DNA of 60,995 nucleotides from Bacillota bacterium. Its GTDB lineage: Bacteria > Bacillota > Clostridia > Acetivibrionales > DTU013. The DNA is taken from NCBI GenBank assembly GCA_023412665.1, contig JAEZCA010000004.1, positions 1 to 60,995 on the forward strand, read 5' to 3'. Within the stretch, counting starts at the first letter, position 1, and every line of letters begins with the position of its first letter. Under the pieces are notes generated by a model, which was not told the DNA's origin, made no database searches, and saw only the letters and a program-made list of their open reading frames with translations. The translations under genes and the position numbers were made by a program. Below are positions 36,424 through 45,116 of this stretch, piece by piece.

Positions 36424-36780
36424 GTCAGTGATGACGGTCACGATAGCATTATAGCAGCAGGGTTGCTTGTTCCGATCATATTTTAAAGCACCTTCTGACG
36501 TGGCTCGTTTTAAGTAATACAGAGTTTTACTTTGAAGTCCTGTCTCACGGGTCTTTCCAGTAGGCTCGATCCGACTGTGCGATAGGCAGTATTGCTCTGG
36601 AGCGTAAAATATGATCTCCACAAGCAAGCCCTGTCGCTTTCTAGGTACAGCATGAATGCCAAAAGAGTTCAGTTTTATGGAATAAGGGGCAGCACTGCAG
36701 CAGGTGCTTGGAAACACAGCCGGAATAAACAGTGTTGACGTCCACGATAGCATTATAGCGGCAGGGTTGCTTATTCCGAT
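36424..36780. repeat. Composite palindromic repeat (family 2), second full copy
   Basis: It fills the whole gap between mnmA and the PHP gene. It opens with the module 1 end (GTCAGTGATGACGGTCACGA), then module 2 with arms 36454-36485 and 36604-36640 around the conserved interior, then 36686-36780 as a complete module 1 ending GCAGGGTTGCTTATTCCGAT. Module order is 2 then 1, whereas the copy at 29.4 kb shows 1 then 2, as expected if longer arrays once existed. Its last base forms part of the TAA stop of the PHP gene on the other strand. Confidence 0.85.
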
Positions 36781-37574
36781 TACAACTTGTCAAATACGGG
36801 TTTTCTGTCTTCAAAATGCACTGTGTATTTAAAACCGGCTTCACGGATAAGCTGAGCATAATAATCGAACCTGGCAGCTATGTGCTCTGTGCGATGTGCA
36901 TCAGAGCCTAGGCATATCAGCTCTCCGCCCAATTCCCGGTATCTTTTGAGGACATTTATATCATATTCGGCGTCAGGACGGCCGCTTCTAAAAGTGGCAG
37001 TATTAAGCTCAAAGCCGCGGCCTAGTTCAATAAGTTTTCTGAATATCAAATCAAATAAATCGGAATGGTCAGCATATCTTAACGTCCTATCAGCATAATT
37101 AGCACGCCTTATGATATATTCAAAATGACCAACCATATCAAAGGATTTCATATTGCTAATCATAAAATGAATTTCTTCAAGATACCGGCCATAGACTTCC
37201 GTCTTTGCTTTGCCTGTGTAAAAGCCTTCTTTGTATGGATCAGCACGGTCTACGATATGAACTGATGCCAGTATATAATCGAAAGGATAACTGTTAATAA
37301 CATTTATGGATTTATCGATGACTTGCGGCTGTATACCGACCTCAATGCCTTTAATTATTTTCAGCCTGCCTTTATATTTTTCGGTGATGGGTGTAATCCG
37401 GCTGAAGTACTCATCAAAATCAATAAGAAAGGATTCTTCACCTGGATAATCATAATCCAGATGATCAGTAATAGCTATGCCCTCCAGCCCCAGCTTTATT
37501 GAAGCGATGCAGGCTTCTTCAGCTTCCATGTGACCATCTGTTGAAAATCTTGTATGCATATGGCAATCGAACAT
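36780..37574 (-). CDS. PHP domain phosphatase, histidinol-phosphatase type
   Basis: A 264-residue PHP-fold metal hydrolase. Metal ligands are in FDCHMHTRFSTDGH, ITDHLDYDYP, IKGIEVGI and LGSDAHRTEHI. Length and motifs match the HisK/HisJ histidinol-phosphatases of Firmicutes, but no other histidine genes are nearby and related enzymes act on other phosphates, so the substrate is open. Start ATG 37574 follows GGAGG. The stop overlaps the edge of the downstream repeat. Confidence 0.88.
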   Translation of the reverse strand: MFDCHMHTRFSTDGHMEAEEACIASIKLGLEGIAITDHLDYDYPGEESFLIDFDEYFSRITPITEKYKGRLKIIKGIEVGIQPQVIDKSINVINSYPFDYILASVHIVDRADPYKEGFYTGKAKTEVYGRYLEEIHFMISNMKSFDMVGHFEYIIRRANYADRTLRYADHSDLFDLIFRKLIELGRGFELNTATFRSGRPDAEYDINVLKRYRELGGELICLGSDAHRTEHIAARFDYYAQLIREAGFKYTVHFEDRKPVFDKL

Positions 37575-37728
37575 TTACGCACCTCCGGGGTGTTTTATAG
37601 TACAAAACAATATTATCATTGAGCAATACCAAAAGCAAATACTGGTTTATAAAATGAAAATTAAGGTATATAATAGTAAAGTCCGGTAATATCTGAATGA
37701 ACTAATACAAACGGGAGGATGCAGAACA

Positions 37729-39162
37729 ATGAGTGATACCAAGACAGAAGGACAGAAACTTGAAGAACAGCTTTCATACAAGCAAAAAAACATATGGGAA
37801 AAGGTTAATGATGACTTTGTTGCAAAGAGCTTTGATTTCTCTGAAGAATATAAAAGCTTCCTCAATAAGGCAAAAACAGAGCGGGAATTTGTGGCTGAAG
37901 CCGAGAAAGCTGCAGTTGCTGCAGGCTTCAAGGCACTGGACAGATTGATAGCTGCAAATAGCAAATTGAAGCCGGGTGACAAGGTTTATTATATCAATAG
38001 GAAAAAGTCAGCTGTATTTGCAGTAATCGGCAGTAAGCCCGTGGCAGACGGCGTAAACATTCTGGGTGCACATATCGATGCTCCAAGGATAGATTTGAAG
38101 CAAAATCCGCTTTATGAAGATACAGAACTGGCATTTTTCAAGACCCACTATTATGGAGGCTTGAAAAAGTATCAGTGGCTGACCATACCACTGGCGATCC
38201 ATGGAACGGTGATAAAGGGTGACGGAACAGCCGTGGATATAGTAATAGGAGAAAACGATGATGATCCGGTTTTCAATATAACAGACCTGCTGCCTCATCT
38301 GGCGCGTGAGCAGATGCAAAAGAAAATGAGCGAGGCTGTGACCGGAGAGGGACTGAATTTATTGCTGGGGTCAATACCTTACAAGGATGACAAGGTTAAG
38401 GAAAAGGTAAAGCTCAATATAATGAGCATACTTTACAAGAAATATGGCATAGTTGAAGAGGATTTCCAGTCTGCGGAGCTGGAAATAGTTCCGGCTCAAA
38501 AAGCGAAGGACGTGGGCTTTGATAAAAGCATGGTGGGCGGTTACGGTCAGGACGACAGGGTCTGCGCATATCCGGCGCTGAAGGCAGTTATGGATATCGG
38601 CACTCCCGAGCGCACAGCGGTTTGCCTGCTGACAGATAAAGAGGAAATAGGAAGCATGGGAAACACAGGCGCCCAATCGAACCTGCTACAGGATTTCCTT
38701 GCAAATATTATAGCTTTGACAGACGACAATTACTCTGATCTTAAGCTGCGCTCATGCCTGTCCCAATCAAAAATGCTGTCAGCCGATGTGAATGCGGCAG
38801 TAGACCCCAACTATGACAACGTCTTTGAAAAAAGGAATGCTACTTTCCTCGGACACGGTATAGTACTGCAGAAATTCACCGGCTCCAGGGGAAAATACGA
38901 TGCAAGTGATGCAAGCGCAGAGTTTGTCGGAGAAGTTAGAAAGCTCTTCAATGACAATGATATTATCTGGCAGTCAGGTGAGCTCGGAAAGGTGGATGAG
39001 GGGGGAGGAGGCACAATAGCCCAGTATGCAGCCAATCTTGGTATTGATGTACTGGACTGCGGTATTGCTGTTCTCTCAATGCACTCTCCATTTGAGATCA
39101 CCAGCAAAGTAGATATTTATACTACGTACAACGCATACAAAGTTTTCTGTAGTATAAAATAA
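37729..39162 (+). CDS. M18 family aminopeptidase
   Basis: A 477-residue zinc aminopeptidase of the M18 family, which removes acidic or other N-terminal residues from peptides in the cytoplasm. Metal and catalytic motifs are GAHIDAPRID, YGQDDRVCAYPAL, DKEEIGSMGNTGAQS and the late SMHSPFEITSK. This long form, with an N-terminal helix rich in Lys and Glu (EQLSYKQKNIWEKVNDDF), is common in Clostridia. GGGAGG precedes ATG 37729. Single gene with its own terminator. Confidence 0.95.
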   Translation: MSDTKTEGQKLEEQLSYKQKNIWEKVNDDFVAKSFDFSEEYKSFLNKAKTEREFVAEAEKAAVAAGFKALDRLIAANSKLKPGDKVYYINRKKSAVFAVIGSKPVADGVNILGAHIDAPRIDLKQNPLYEDTELAFFKTHYYGGLKKYQWLTIPLAIHGTVIKGDGTAVDIVIGENDDDPVFNITDLLPHLAREQMQKKMSEAVTGEGLNLLLGSIPYKDDKVKEKVKLNIMSILYKKYGIVEEDFQSAELEIVPAQKAKDVGFDKSMVGGYGQDDRVCAYPALKAVMDIGTPERTAVCLLTDKEEIGSMGNTGAQSNLLQDFLANIIALTDDNYSDLKLRSCLSQSKMLSADVNAAVDPNYDNVFEKRNATFLGHGIVLQKFTGSRGKYDASDASAEFVGEVRKLFNDNDIIWQSGELGKVDEGGGGTIAQYAANLGIDVLDCGIAVLSMHSPFEITSKVDIYTTYNAYKVFCSIK

Positions 39163-39184
39163 AACATATTTCATTCTCATACGA

Positions 39185-39224
39185 AACATGAAGTCAGTCA
39201 TTTTGACCTGACTTCATGTTTTTT
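39185..39224 (+). terminator. Terminator of the aminopeptidase gene
   Basis: AACATGAAGTCAG pairs perfectly with CTGACTTCATGTT, with a short loop and TTTT after it. It lies 22 bases past the stop and before the convergent LCP gene. Confidence 0.9.
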
Positions 39225-39274
39225 GTGAATCAAAAATATTGATAAATAATTAACATACTGAATGCAACACATTA

Positions 39275-40363
39275 TTACGGATCCTGATCGGAGCCGGTGA
39301 TAGATGTTTCATCATTGGAAGGGTTATCCACTGCTTCGTCCTTTGATACAGGCTTCGGAGGTGAATATTTAGCTGCTTTGGTCAGATAAAAAGCCTCATT
39401 TTCGCTGTCGGCAGTGATAAAGCTATCATCACATTTAAAGCTTTCAGCCATTATCTCTCTGGTCGCCGGAACATCGCAAATATAATACCAGGGTGAGGCG
39501 TCGTAGGTTGTACCGGGCATAGGTATGAAATTTATTTTCTCTGCATTGAATCTGCTGACATAACCAGTCATCTTTACTATTTCATTCAGTGTAAAGTTGG
39601 TGTTGACATTATCAAATACAGTGTTAATAACACTTGTAAGCTTGGGAAGATATTGAAGAGTAAGCTTCTGACGCATCAGCTCCCGGATGAAATTCTGCTG
39701 AGCTACGTTTCTCTTCAGGTCACTGCCGTCATAATATTGCTTTAATTCCTTGGTCCATTTATTTGGCTTGCGGAATCGTACATATTGCTCGGCCTGAGAG
39801 CCGTTCAACGTCTGCTGTCCCTTTTTCAGATGGATATGGAGATTCTGGAGGGGATCGTCATAATCCATATTAACCGGTACGTTATAATCCACACCGCCCA
39901 ATATATCGATTATTTTCCTAAATGCAGATGTATCAACGAAGGCGTAATATTTAATATTGACATCCAGGAGCTCAGATACTGTTTGAACTGCCAGATCCAC
40001 TCCGCCGCTGGCATATGCAAAATTGATCTTTCTTTCCTTGTTTTTTATAAATACTCTTGTATCTCTCGGTATGGACATTATATTTATATTAAAGGTTTCA
40101 GGATCGAAATTTGCAAGCATCATAGTATCTGAGCTGTTGCTGACCTTGTCACCGCCAAGCAGCAGGACATTAAACGGTTCCTTTGACTGAAGCAGCGGCT
40201 GGATTATATCATTCATAGTTTCATTTGTACCTGCAGATGCAAATACATCCTGGCTGATAGATTCTAAATGATTATTTATGTAATACAGCATGCCGGACCC
40301 TGAAATAAAAAGTACGGATGCAACGAATATTGTCAGAATAAAATAAAACTTTCGTGAATTCAT
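39275..40363 (-). CDS. LytR-CpsA-Psr (LCP) family protein
   Basis: A 362-residue membrane-anchored protein: one N-terminal helix (FYFILTIFVASVLFISGSGMLYY), then the LCP domain with FNVLLLGGDK, SDTMMLANFDP, ISIPRDTRVFI-type motif (MSIPRDTRV) and LNGSQAEQYVRFRK. LCP enzymes transfer undecaprenyl-linked glycopolymers to peptidoglycan outside the membrane. The C-terminus is Ser/Asp-rich and flexible. The TagO-like gene at 45601 could make the lipid-linked substrate. Confidence 0.93.
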   Translation of the reverse strand: MNSRKFYFILTIFVASVLFISGSGMLYYINNHLESISQDVFASAGTNETMNDIIQPLLQSKEPFNVLLLGGDKVSNSSDTMMLANFDPETFNINIMSIPRDTRVFIKNKERKINFAYASGGVDLAVQTVSELLDVNIKYYAFVDTSAFRKIIDILGGVDYNVPVNMDYDDPLQNLHIHLKKGQQTLNGSQAEQYVRFRKPNKWTKELKQYYDGSDLKRNVAQQNFIRELMRQKLTLQYLPKLTSVINTVFDNVNTNFTLNEIVKMTGYVSRFNAEKINFIPMPGTTYDASPWYYICDVPATREIMAESFKCDDSFITADSENEAFYLTKAAKYSPPKPVSKDEAVDNPSNDETSITGSDQDP

Positions 40364-40501
40364 TTGATTAACCTCATTATCTAATAACCAATATAATTAT
40401 CAGTGTATTTATTATGACTGACATAAAGTACAGTCAGTTCCATAACTAATGTTAACATTGTAACTTTATAATTATAGTTTTCTTTGCAGCATAAGTAAAT
40501 A

Positions 40502-41482
40502 TCAGCTTTGTGAATTCTTCTTAAAATCGGCCAACGGATTACTTTCAACAGCCGTCTTCAGCTGATTGCTGTCCAGATGAGTATATATCTGCGTTGTGGA
40601 AATACTTTCATGGCCCAGCAGCTCTTGAAGAGAACGAATATCTACATGTCCGTATTTGTACATCAGAGTTGCCGCCGTATGACGGAGCTTATGGGTGGAG
40701 TAACGGTCCGGGTCAAGACCTGCGGCCTTTATATACTTTTTAACTATCTTCTGAACAGACTCCTTGCTGATGCGCTGCTTGCGCTCGCTTATAAAAAGGG
40801 CATTCCTATCCTTGACTCCATTGACGGGACGGACCTTCATATAGGCCTCCAAAGCCTTGATACAGGCTTGATTTAGAGGAACGCTGCGCTCTTTGTCGCC
40901 TTTTCCTATAACATTGAGGGACGTACCTTTGATATTGTTCAGATTTATACCAACCAGTTCGGATAATCGCAGGCCGCAATTAAGAAAAATGGTAATTATT
41001 GCATAATCACGCTCTGAAAACTGGCCATCTATGGAGTTCAACAATTGTTTGCTTTCTTCGACATTTAAATACCTTGGCAGACGCTTGAGTATCTTTGGAG
41101 ATTCCAATTCCGCAGCAGGATTGATATCCAGTAGTTTGGCTTTTAATGTCAGATATTTGAAAAATGATTTCAAGCTGGCGACTTTTCGGGCTCTGGCATA
41201 GGATGAATTATCACGGTTATTGCTGACAAAGGCAAGAAATGCATATAGATCGCTTAAGGTGATAGACCTGATGAAAGCCAGATCGATATCAGTAATTGAG
41301 ATTTTTTCAAATTCGGTTTTTTTATCTGTAATATTTCTATGAAGCTTCATAAAACGAAAAAAAACTCTCAGGTCATAAAAATATACCTGGACAGTATTTT
41401 GAGATTTTCCTTTGATAGTCAGCATGTAGCTGAGGAAATCCTGTAAAACAGGAAACATTTCAAAATCATTGATATTTTTCAT
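40502..41482 (-). CDS. Tyrosine recombinase (Xer/integrase family)
   Basis: A 326-residue tyrosine recombinase with an N-terminal SAM-like core-binding domain (about 10-110) and a catalytic domain holding the R-K-H-R-H-Y set: NCGLRLSELVGI, VIGKGDKERSVPL, THKLRHTAATLM, LLGHESISTTQIYTH. It is close to XerC/XerD in size and motifs, but no mobile-element genes are adjacent, so it may be a chromosomal Xer-type resolvase. A minus-strand promoter with TATAAT lies upstream, and beyond that a perfect 30-bp palindromic site (41555-41584). Confidence 0.92.
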   Translation of the reverse strand: MKNINDFEMFPVLQDFLSYMLTIKGKSQNTVQVYFYDLRVFFRFMKLHRNITDKKTEFEKISITDIDLAFIRSITLSDLYAFLAFVSNNRDNSSYARARKVASLKSFFKYLTLKAKLLDINPAAELESPKILKRLPRYLNVEESKQLLNSIDGQFSERDYAIITIFLNCGLRLSELVGINLNNIKGTSLNVIGKGDKERSVPLNQACIKALEAYMKVRPVNGVKDRNALFISERKQRISKESVQKIVKKYIKAAGLDPDRYSTHKLRHTAATLMYKYGHVDIRSLQELLGHESISTTQIYTHLDSNQLKTAVESNPLADFKKNSQS

Positions 41483-41554
41483 ATGTAAGACCTCGCAAAG
41501 CTATTTATATCAATATTATAACAATAATCCAAATTATTCAATAACACCCCTCCG

Positions 41555-41584
41555 GATTACGCGAAATTTATATTTCGCGTAATC
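41555..41584. promoter_or_regulatory. Perfect palindrome upstream of the tyrosine recombinase
   Basis: GATTACGCGAAAT (41555-41567) and its exact reverse complement (41572-41584) flank TTAT. The inner 28 bases can be read as two 11-bp half-sites (ATTACGCGAAA) around a 6-bp centre, TTTATA, which is the layout of Xer recombination sites, but the bases do not match the Firmicutes dif consensus. No T run follows on either strand, so a terminator is unlikely. An operator is the other option. Confidence 0.55.
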
Positions 41585-41631
41585 ATGTATAAAAAAATGG
41601 AAGCTTCCCCAATAGTCAAAAAGTTTAGAAT

Positions 41632-42114
41632 TTACTTCTGCATTATTATGCTGTCGGTTTTGCAATTTATCAGACCAGTAAGATCTGTTGGCGCAATTTT
41701 GATCTGGTGTCCGATTTTGCCCGCGCTGATTACTATATAGCTGAGCTTCTCGCAGGAATTGTCCAGTACTGTTGTATAGCTCTTTTTCATACCTATTGGC
41801 GAACAGCCTCCGCGAATATAACCTGTGACCTTGTTTATGTCAGCCACTCTGATCATTTCAACCGATTTCTCGCCTACAGTTCTTGCAGCAGCCTTTAAAT
41901 CAAGTTCTTCTGCGACTGGTATAATAAACACATAAAAATTCCTGCTATGACCTTGAGTTACCAATGTCTTATAAACGTTTTCAACTGGCAGTCCCATCTT
42001 GCCTGCCACTGATATACCGTCGATCATACCGTCGCTGGCATCGTATGACAGTATTTCATACTTTATATTTTCCTTGTCAAGTATCCTCATTGCATTTGTT
42101 TTTTGTTTATCCAT
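41632..42114 (-). CDS. ybaK: Cys-tRNA(Pro)/aminoacyl-tRNA deacylase, YbaK type
   Basis: A 160-residue single-domain editing protein of the YbaK/EbsC family. Typical motifs: TNAMRILDKENIKYEI, the lysine in VYKTLVTQG, and GYIRGGCSPIGMKK. YbaK removes cysteine wrongly attached to tRNA-Pro. AGAGG precedes ATG 42114. It appears to stand alone, downstream of the SDR gene on the same strand. Confidence 0.92.
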   Translation of the reverse strand: MDKQKTNAMRILDKENIKYEILSYDASDGMIDGISVAGKMGLPVENVYKTLVTQGHSRNFYVFIIPVAEELDLKAAARTVGEKSVEMIRVADINKVTGYIRGGCSPIGMKKSYTTVLDNSCEKLSYIVISAGKIGHQIKIAPTDLTGLINCKTDSIIMQK

Positions 42115-42233
42115 AGAAACCTCTGAAAATCTATCGATTTATAAGCATTATGTATACTTGGAAAACCAATATGGTAAATACAGTAAAGTTGTAGAGCAAT
42201 TACCGGTAGTTTTATTTAATCATACCTGTATTA

Positions 42234-43025
42234 TTATCTTTTAGTCTGATTTTCAAATGTCCAGCCATAATCATTATGATATATCATTTGCTTTGTCATA
42301 CCGCCGTCGACAGTAATATTTTCTCCTGTAATAAAATCATTCTCATCATCACACAAAAACATTACCGCCCTAGTGATATCCATAGGATTGCCTACGCGGC
42401 AGACAGGATGCTGGAGCTTATCACCTTCGCTATGGTATTTTTCATAATCAGGGTCATTATTTGCGTTTGTATCTATCCAGCCGGGACTTACGCTATTTAC
42501 TTTGACCCTGCCGGCCAGGCTGATTGCCAGTGCGTGAGTAAGTGCAATTATTCCGCCTTTTGCTGCGGAATAGCTTTCTGTATCGATCTGTGACATGAAT
42601 GCACGGGTAGATGCAATATTTACTACTGATCCTTTGGGCGCAAAATAGTCGAAAAATAGCTTTGTGAGCATGTACGGAGCTGTTACACCAACTTTGAGCA
42701 CATAATTGAAGTCATTATAGGTACATCCGGTCAGTATGCCCTTTTTGCTAAGGCAGGCATTATTAATTAGAATATCAACATAACGGTATTCTTTTATTAC
42801 TTTATCAGCAAAGGACTTAAGCGTATCCTCTTCAGAGATATCTCCATGAAAAAACAAACCGGTGCCGCTCTCAGAAAGGATGTTCTCAAGCAACCTCTCC
42901 CCTCCTGCCCTGTCAATATCAATAAAAGCTACCTTGGCGCCTGCTGCGGCAAATTCCCGTACCATGCACGCGCCTATACCGTTTGCGCCGCCTGTAATGA
43001 CACATACCTTATCCTTAAATCTCAT
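42234..43025 (-). CDS. Short-chain dehydrogenase/reductase
   Basis: A 263-residue classical SDR. The cofactor motif is GGANGIGACM, followed by the acidic FIDIDRAG that favours NAD over NADP, NNACLS, the catalytic YSAAKGG and a Ser in NIASTR. The substrate is unknown. ATG 43025 has GAGG 7 bases upstream; an earlier in-frame codon at 43037 lies inside that site. A structured RNA element lies directly upstream. Confidence 0.9.
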   Translation of the reverse strand: MRFKDKVCVITGGANGIGACMVREFAAAGAKVAFIDIDRAGGERLLENILSESGTGLFFHGDISEEDTLKSFADKVIKEYRYVDILINNACLSKKGILTGCTYNDFNYVLKVGVTAPYMLTKLFFDYFAPKGSVVNIASTRAFMSQIDTESYSAAKGGIIALTHALAISLAGRVKVNSVSPGWIDTNANNDPDYEKYHSEGDKLQHPVCRVGNPMDITRAVMFLCDDENDFITGENITVDGGMTKQMIYHNDYGWTFENQTKR

Positions 43026-43106
43026 AACACACCTCAACTTTAGTATTTATTCGGCTGAATTATAAAAAATCATTACGTAAATTTACATAAATAAGGATAA
43101 ATAAAT

Positions 43107-43230
43107 AAAAGGGCCTGCCAGGCCGTCAGGCTCAGCAGACCCTTTGGCGGCCATCAGATGATGGCCACCTCCGTTTCAATCTTCAACTCAGACCACTCCT
43201 TTCTTCAAAAGAGTCGGCTCCGGAAGCCGC
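43107..43230 (-). ncRNA. Structured leader with a 10-codon peptide ORF upstream of the SDR gene
   Basis: On the minus strand, in order: hairpin CGGCT/AGCCG (43215-43229), a hairpin pairing CTC-TTT with AAA-GAG (43196-43213) that covers the Shine-Dalgarno AAAGGAG (43196-43202), a short ORF beginning TTG 43186 and ending TGA 43154 (MKIETEVAII), a perfect hairpin GGCCATC/GATGGCC (43149-43166) that overlaps its end, and a terminator-like AAAGGG/CCCTTTT stem (43107-43145) with a T-rich tail. It could be an attenuator for the SDR gene or the 3' end of the RnfD-RnfC transcript. No known RNA family was recognised. Confidence 0.5.
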
Positions 43231-43304
43231 ATCGTACAGGATATCCGGTACATTTTTATTATAATGCGGACGAGTGTGCCATATCCAGATAATAAACAAG
43301 TATA

Positions 43305-45116
43305 TCAATTCTTTATTCGTGCAGCTTTTTTTGCCTCTAATACCCTTGCTGAGAGGTTTCTACCGGCTGGGCAGATATAGCTGCAAAGTCCGCAGCCGAT
43401 ACATAATTCCGGACTGAATTTTGAGGTTTCCTTTTCAAAGCCTTTGTCTACCAAGTCTGCGATCCTATTTGCTAAAAGTCCCTGAGGACAGTTTGATACA
43501 CAGGCTCCGCAGCTGGAGCACAAGGGAGATTCCTTGTAACGGGGCATAGGTGCTGCAGCAATAAAATTAGTACTATTCTCTATCCGGTCATCCTCCTGTG
43601 CCATCCTTGTCTGCATTAAGCCCCCTCCTGAAAATACCATGTTTTTGCCGGGATAAACAGCATTTATTGCTTCCATTACAAGAGAGCCTGTTCTTACCTT
43701 TGCCACTACACAGGTGCCTTCAGTGATATCAGCAATTGTTATATATTTGCTGTCGGCCATTTTATTCATGCAGACAGCTTCATATACGGAAAGTACGGTC
43801 TGAACGTTAAGAACGAGTATACCAAGCTTGGCAGGTAGGAAACCCGTGGGTACTTTCCTTCTCAGAATGCTTTTTATCAGGTCGTTTTCATACCCGGCAG
43901 GATAATAATCTCTTACCTTTCTGATGCTTATGCCCTCCGGCGGTTTAATGCGAAAATTATCTTTTGCTGCTATGACAACTCTTGAAAAATGAATGCATCG
44001 CGTGATCACTTCGATTCCCTTGATAATGTCTTCATATCTGTTTTTAAGCAGCCATTTGTCATGTACCAGGCCTGGATCGCATTCTGCTGCATTGATTATG
44101 AAGTATTTTTTCTGCACATTGGAGTCCAGTATGGTCTGAAGCTTCCTGCCTGTAGGGAAAGCACCTCCGCCCATACCATATACGCCCAAATCGTACAGTT
44201 TCGATATCAGATACTCTGGATCCGTATCTTTATCACTGTTGCCGGATAATGAATCCATGCAATCAGTACCAGTGCATTCTGAAGTCTGCAGCTGCGTAAG
44301 GTCCAGGACTTCTATATCCGAACCCTTTTTTCCATATAGCTTTTTCACGCTGACAGGAGTAAAAAACAAACGCTTTCTTGGATAGTGGACATATTCGTCC
44401 AACAGGTGTGAAATCAGATTAAAAACAAGTATTACCAGCGGGATAGTAATATCAGGCTGAACAGTCAGAAACGGAAGAAAGGCGCATAGAAAGCCCCCCG
44501 CCAGTCCAGAGATTTTCAAAGGTGTTACTGTAACGGGATCGGTAAGTATGATGCTGCCAAAAAAAATACCGTTTATGATCAACAGCTCTCCGAATAAAGC
44601 ATTTCCGCTCAGGCTTGCAGCAAAAAGCCCTGCAAAGTAGCCTAAAGAAACAAAAGGCCTGAAAAGAATGAAGGGCAGTGACAGAATGGCAGCAGGAATC
44701 AGCAATAAAGACGGTTGTACAGGCATTTGACTGCCATCAAAAAGAATGCGCATAAATAAATAGCCAAGAATAGCCGGATTGATCGCATTCTTTCCAGTCC
44801 CGCCCCATATCTGCTTTCCAAGGATTATCCCTGTAAATACGCCGAACAGTTTGCCCCACAGCGGAATGCCCGGGGTGATAAAATGAAGTATTGCAGCAGT
44901 AACGGCTGCCGACACTGAACAAATAGCTCTTTTGTACCTTAGAATACCTGCAGCTTCATCCAGTATAAGGGCAAAAGCAAGTACAGCAAAAAAGACTGCA
45001 ATGTCCGATGGATTTTTCATCCATTGCGGCAGCATATACAGCAGTATTACAAAAAAGAGGCCTGCCATTATATGTTCATTTGACCACTTACTGCGTATAA
45101 GTGGAAAAGTCCTCAT
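43305..45116 (-). CDS. RnfD-RnfC fusion: membrane domain plus Nqo1-like and [4Fe-4S] ferredoxin domains
   Basis: A 603-residue protein. Residues about 1-245 are eight or more membrane helices like RnfD/NqrB, with KNAINPAILGYLF and IILTDPVTVTP. After a Ser/Asp-rich linker, residues about 300-500 are RnfC/Nqo1-like, with GMGGGAFPTGRKL and INAAECDPGLVHD, the FMN/NADH-binding-type motif. Two [4Fe-4S] clusters follow: CSSCGACVSNCP and CIGCGLCSYICP. The RnfD site for covalent flavin (SGAT type) reads SGNALFG here, so the threonine seems lost. No RnfA, B, E or G is nearby. It may move electrons to or from the membrane with soluble partners. ATG 45116 overlaps the previous stop as TGATG. Confidence 0.82.
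   Translation of the reverse strand: MRTFPLIRSKWSNEHIMAGLFFVILLYMLPQWMKNPSDIAVFFAVLAFALILDEAAGILRYKRAICSVSAAVTAAILHFITPGIPLWGKLFGVFTGIILGKQIWGGTGKNAINPAILGYLFMRILFDGSQMPVQPSLLLIPAAILSLPFILFRPFVSLGYFAGLFAASLSGNALFGELLIINGIFFGSIILTDPVTVTPLKISGLAGGFLCAFLPFLTVQPDITIPLVILVFNLISHLLDEYVHYPRKRLFFTPVSVKKLYGKKGSDIEVLDLTQLQTSECTGTDCMDSLSGNSDKDTDPEYLISKLYDLGVYGMGGGAFPTGRKLQTILDSNVQKKYFIINAAECDPGLVHDKWLLKNRYEDIIKGIEVITRCIHFSRVVIAAKDNFRIKPPEGISIRKVRDYYPAGYENDLIKSILRRKVPTGFLPAKLGILVLNVQTVLSVYEAVCMNKMADSKYITIADITEGTCVVAKVRTGSLVMEAINAVYPGKNMVFSGGGLMQTRMAQEDDRIENSTNFIAAAPMPRYKESPLCSSCGACVSNCPQGLLANRIADLVDKGFEKETSKFSPELCIGCGLCSYICPAGRNLSARVLEAKKAARIKN

Noticed and set aside
36391..36859. Minus-strand ORFs in the second family 2 copy
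   Set aside because: Arg/Cys-rich translations of the repeat, with no ribosome site and overlap with real genes.
40502..41482. Prophage or integrative element integrase
   Set aside because: No phage, conjugation or excisionase genes flank it, no tRNA-type attachment site was seen, and neighbours are housekeeping genes.
41555..41584. Canonical dif site
   Set aside because: The 11-6-11 layout fits, but the half-sites do not match the Firmicutes consensus; kept only as a hypothesis.
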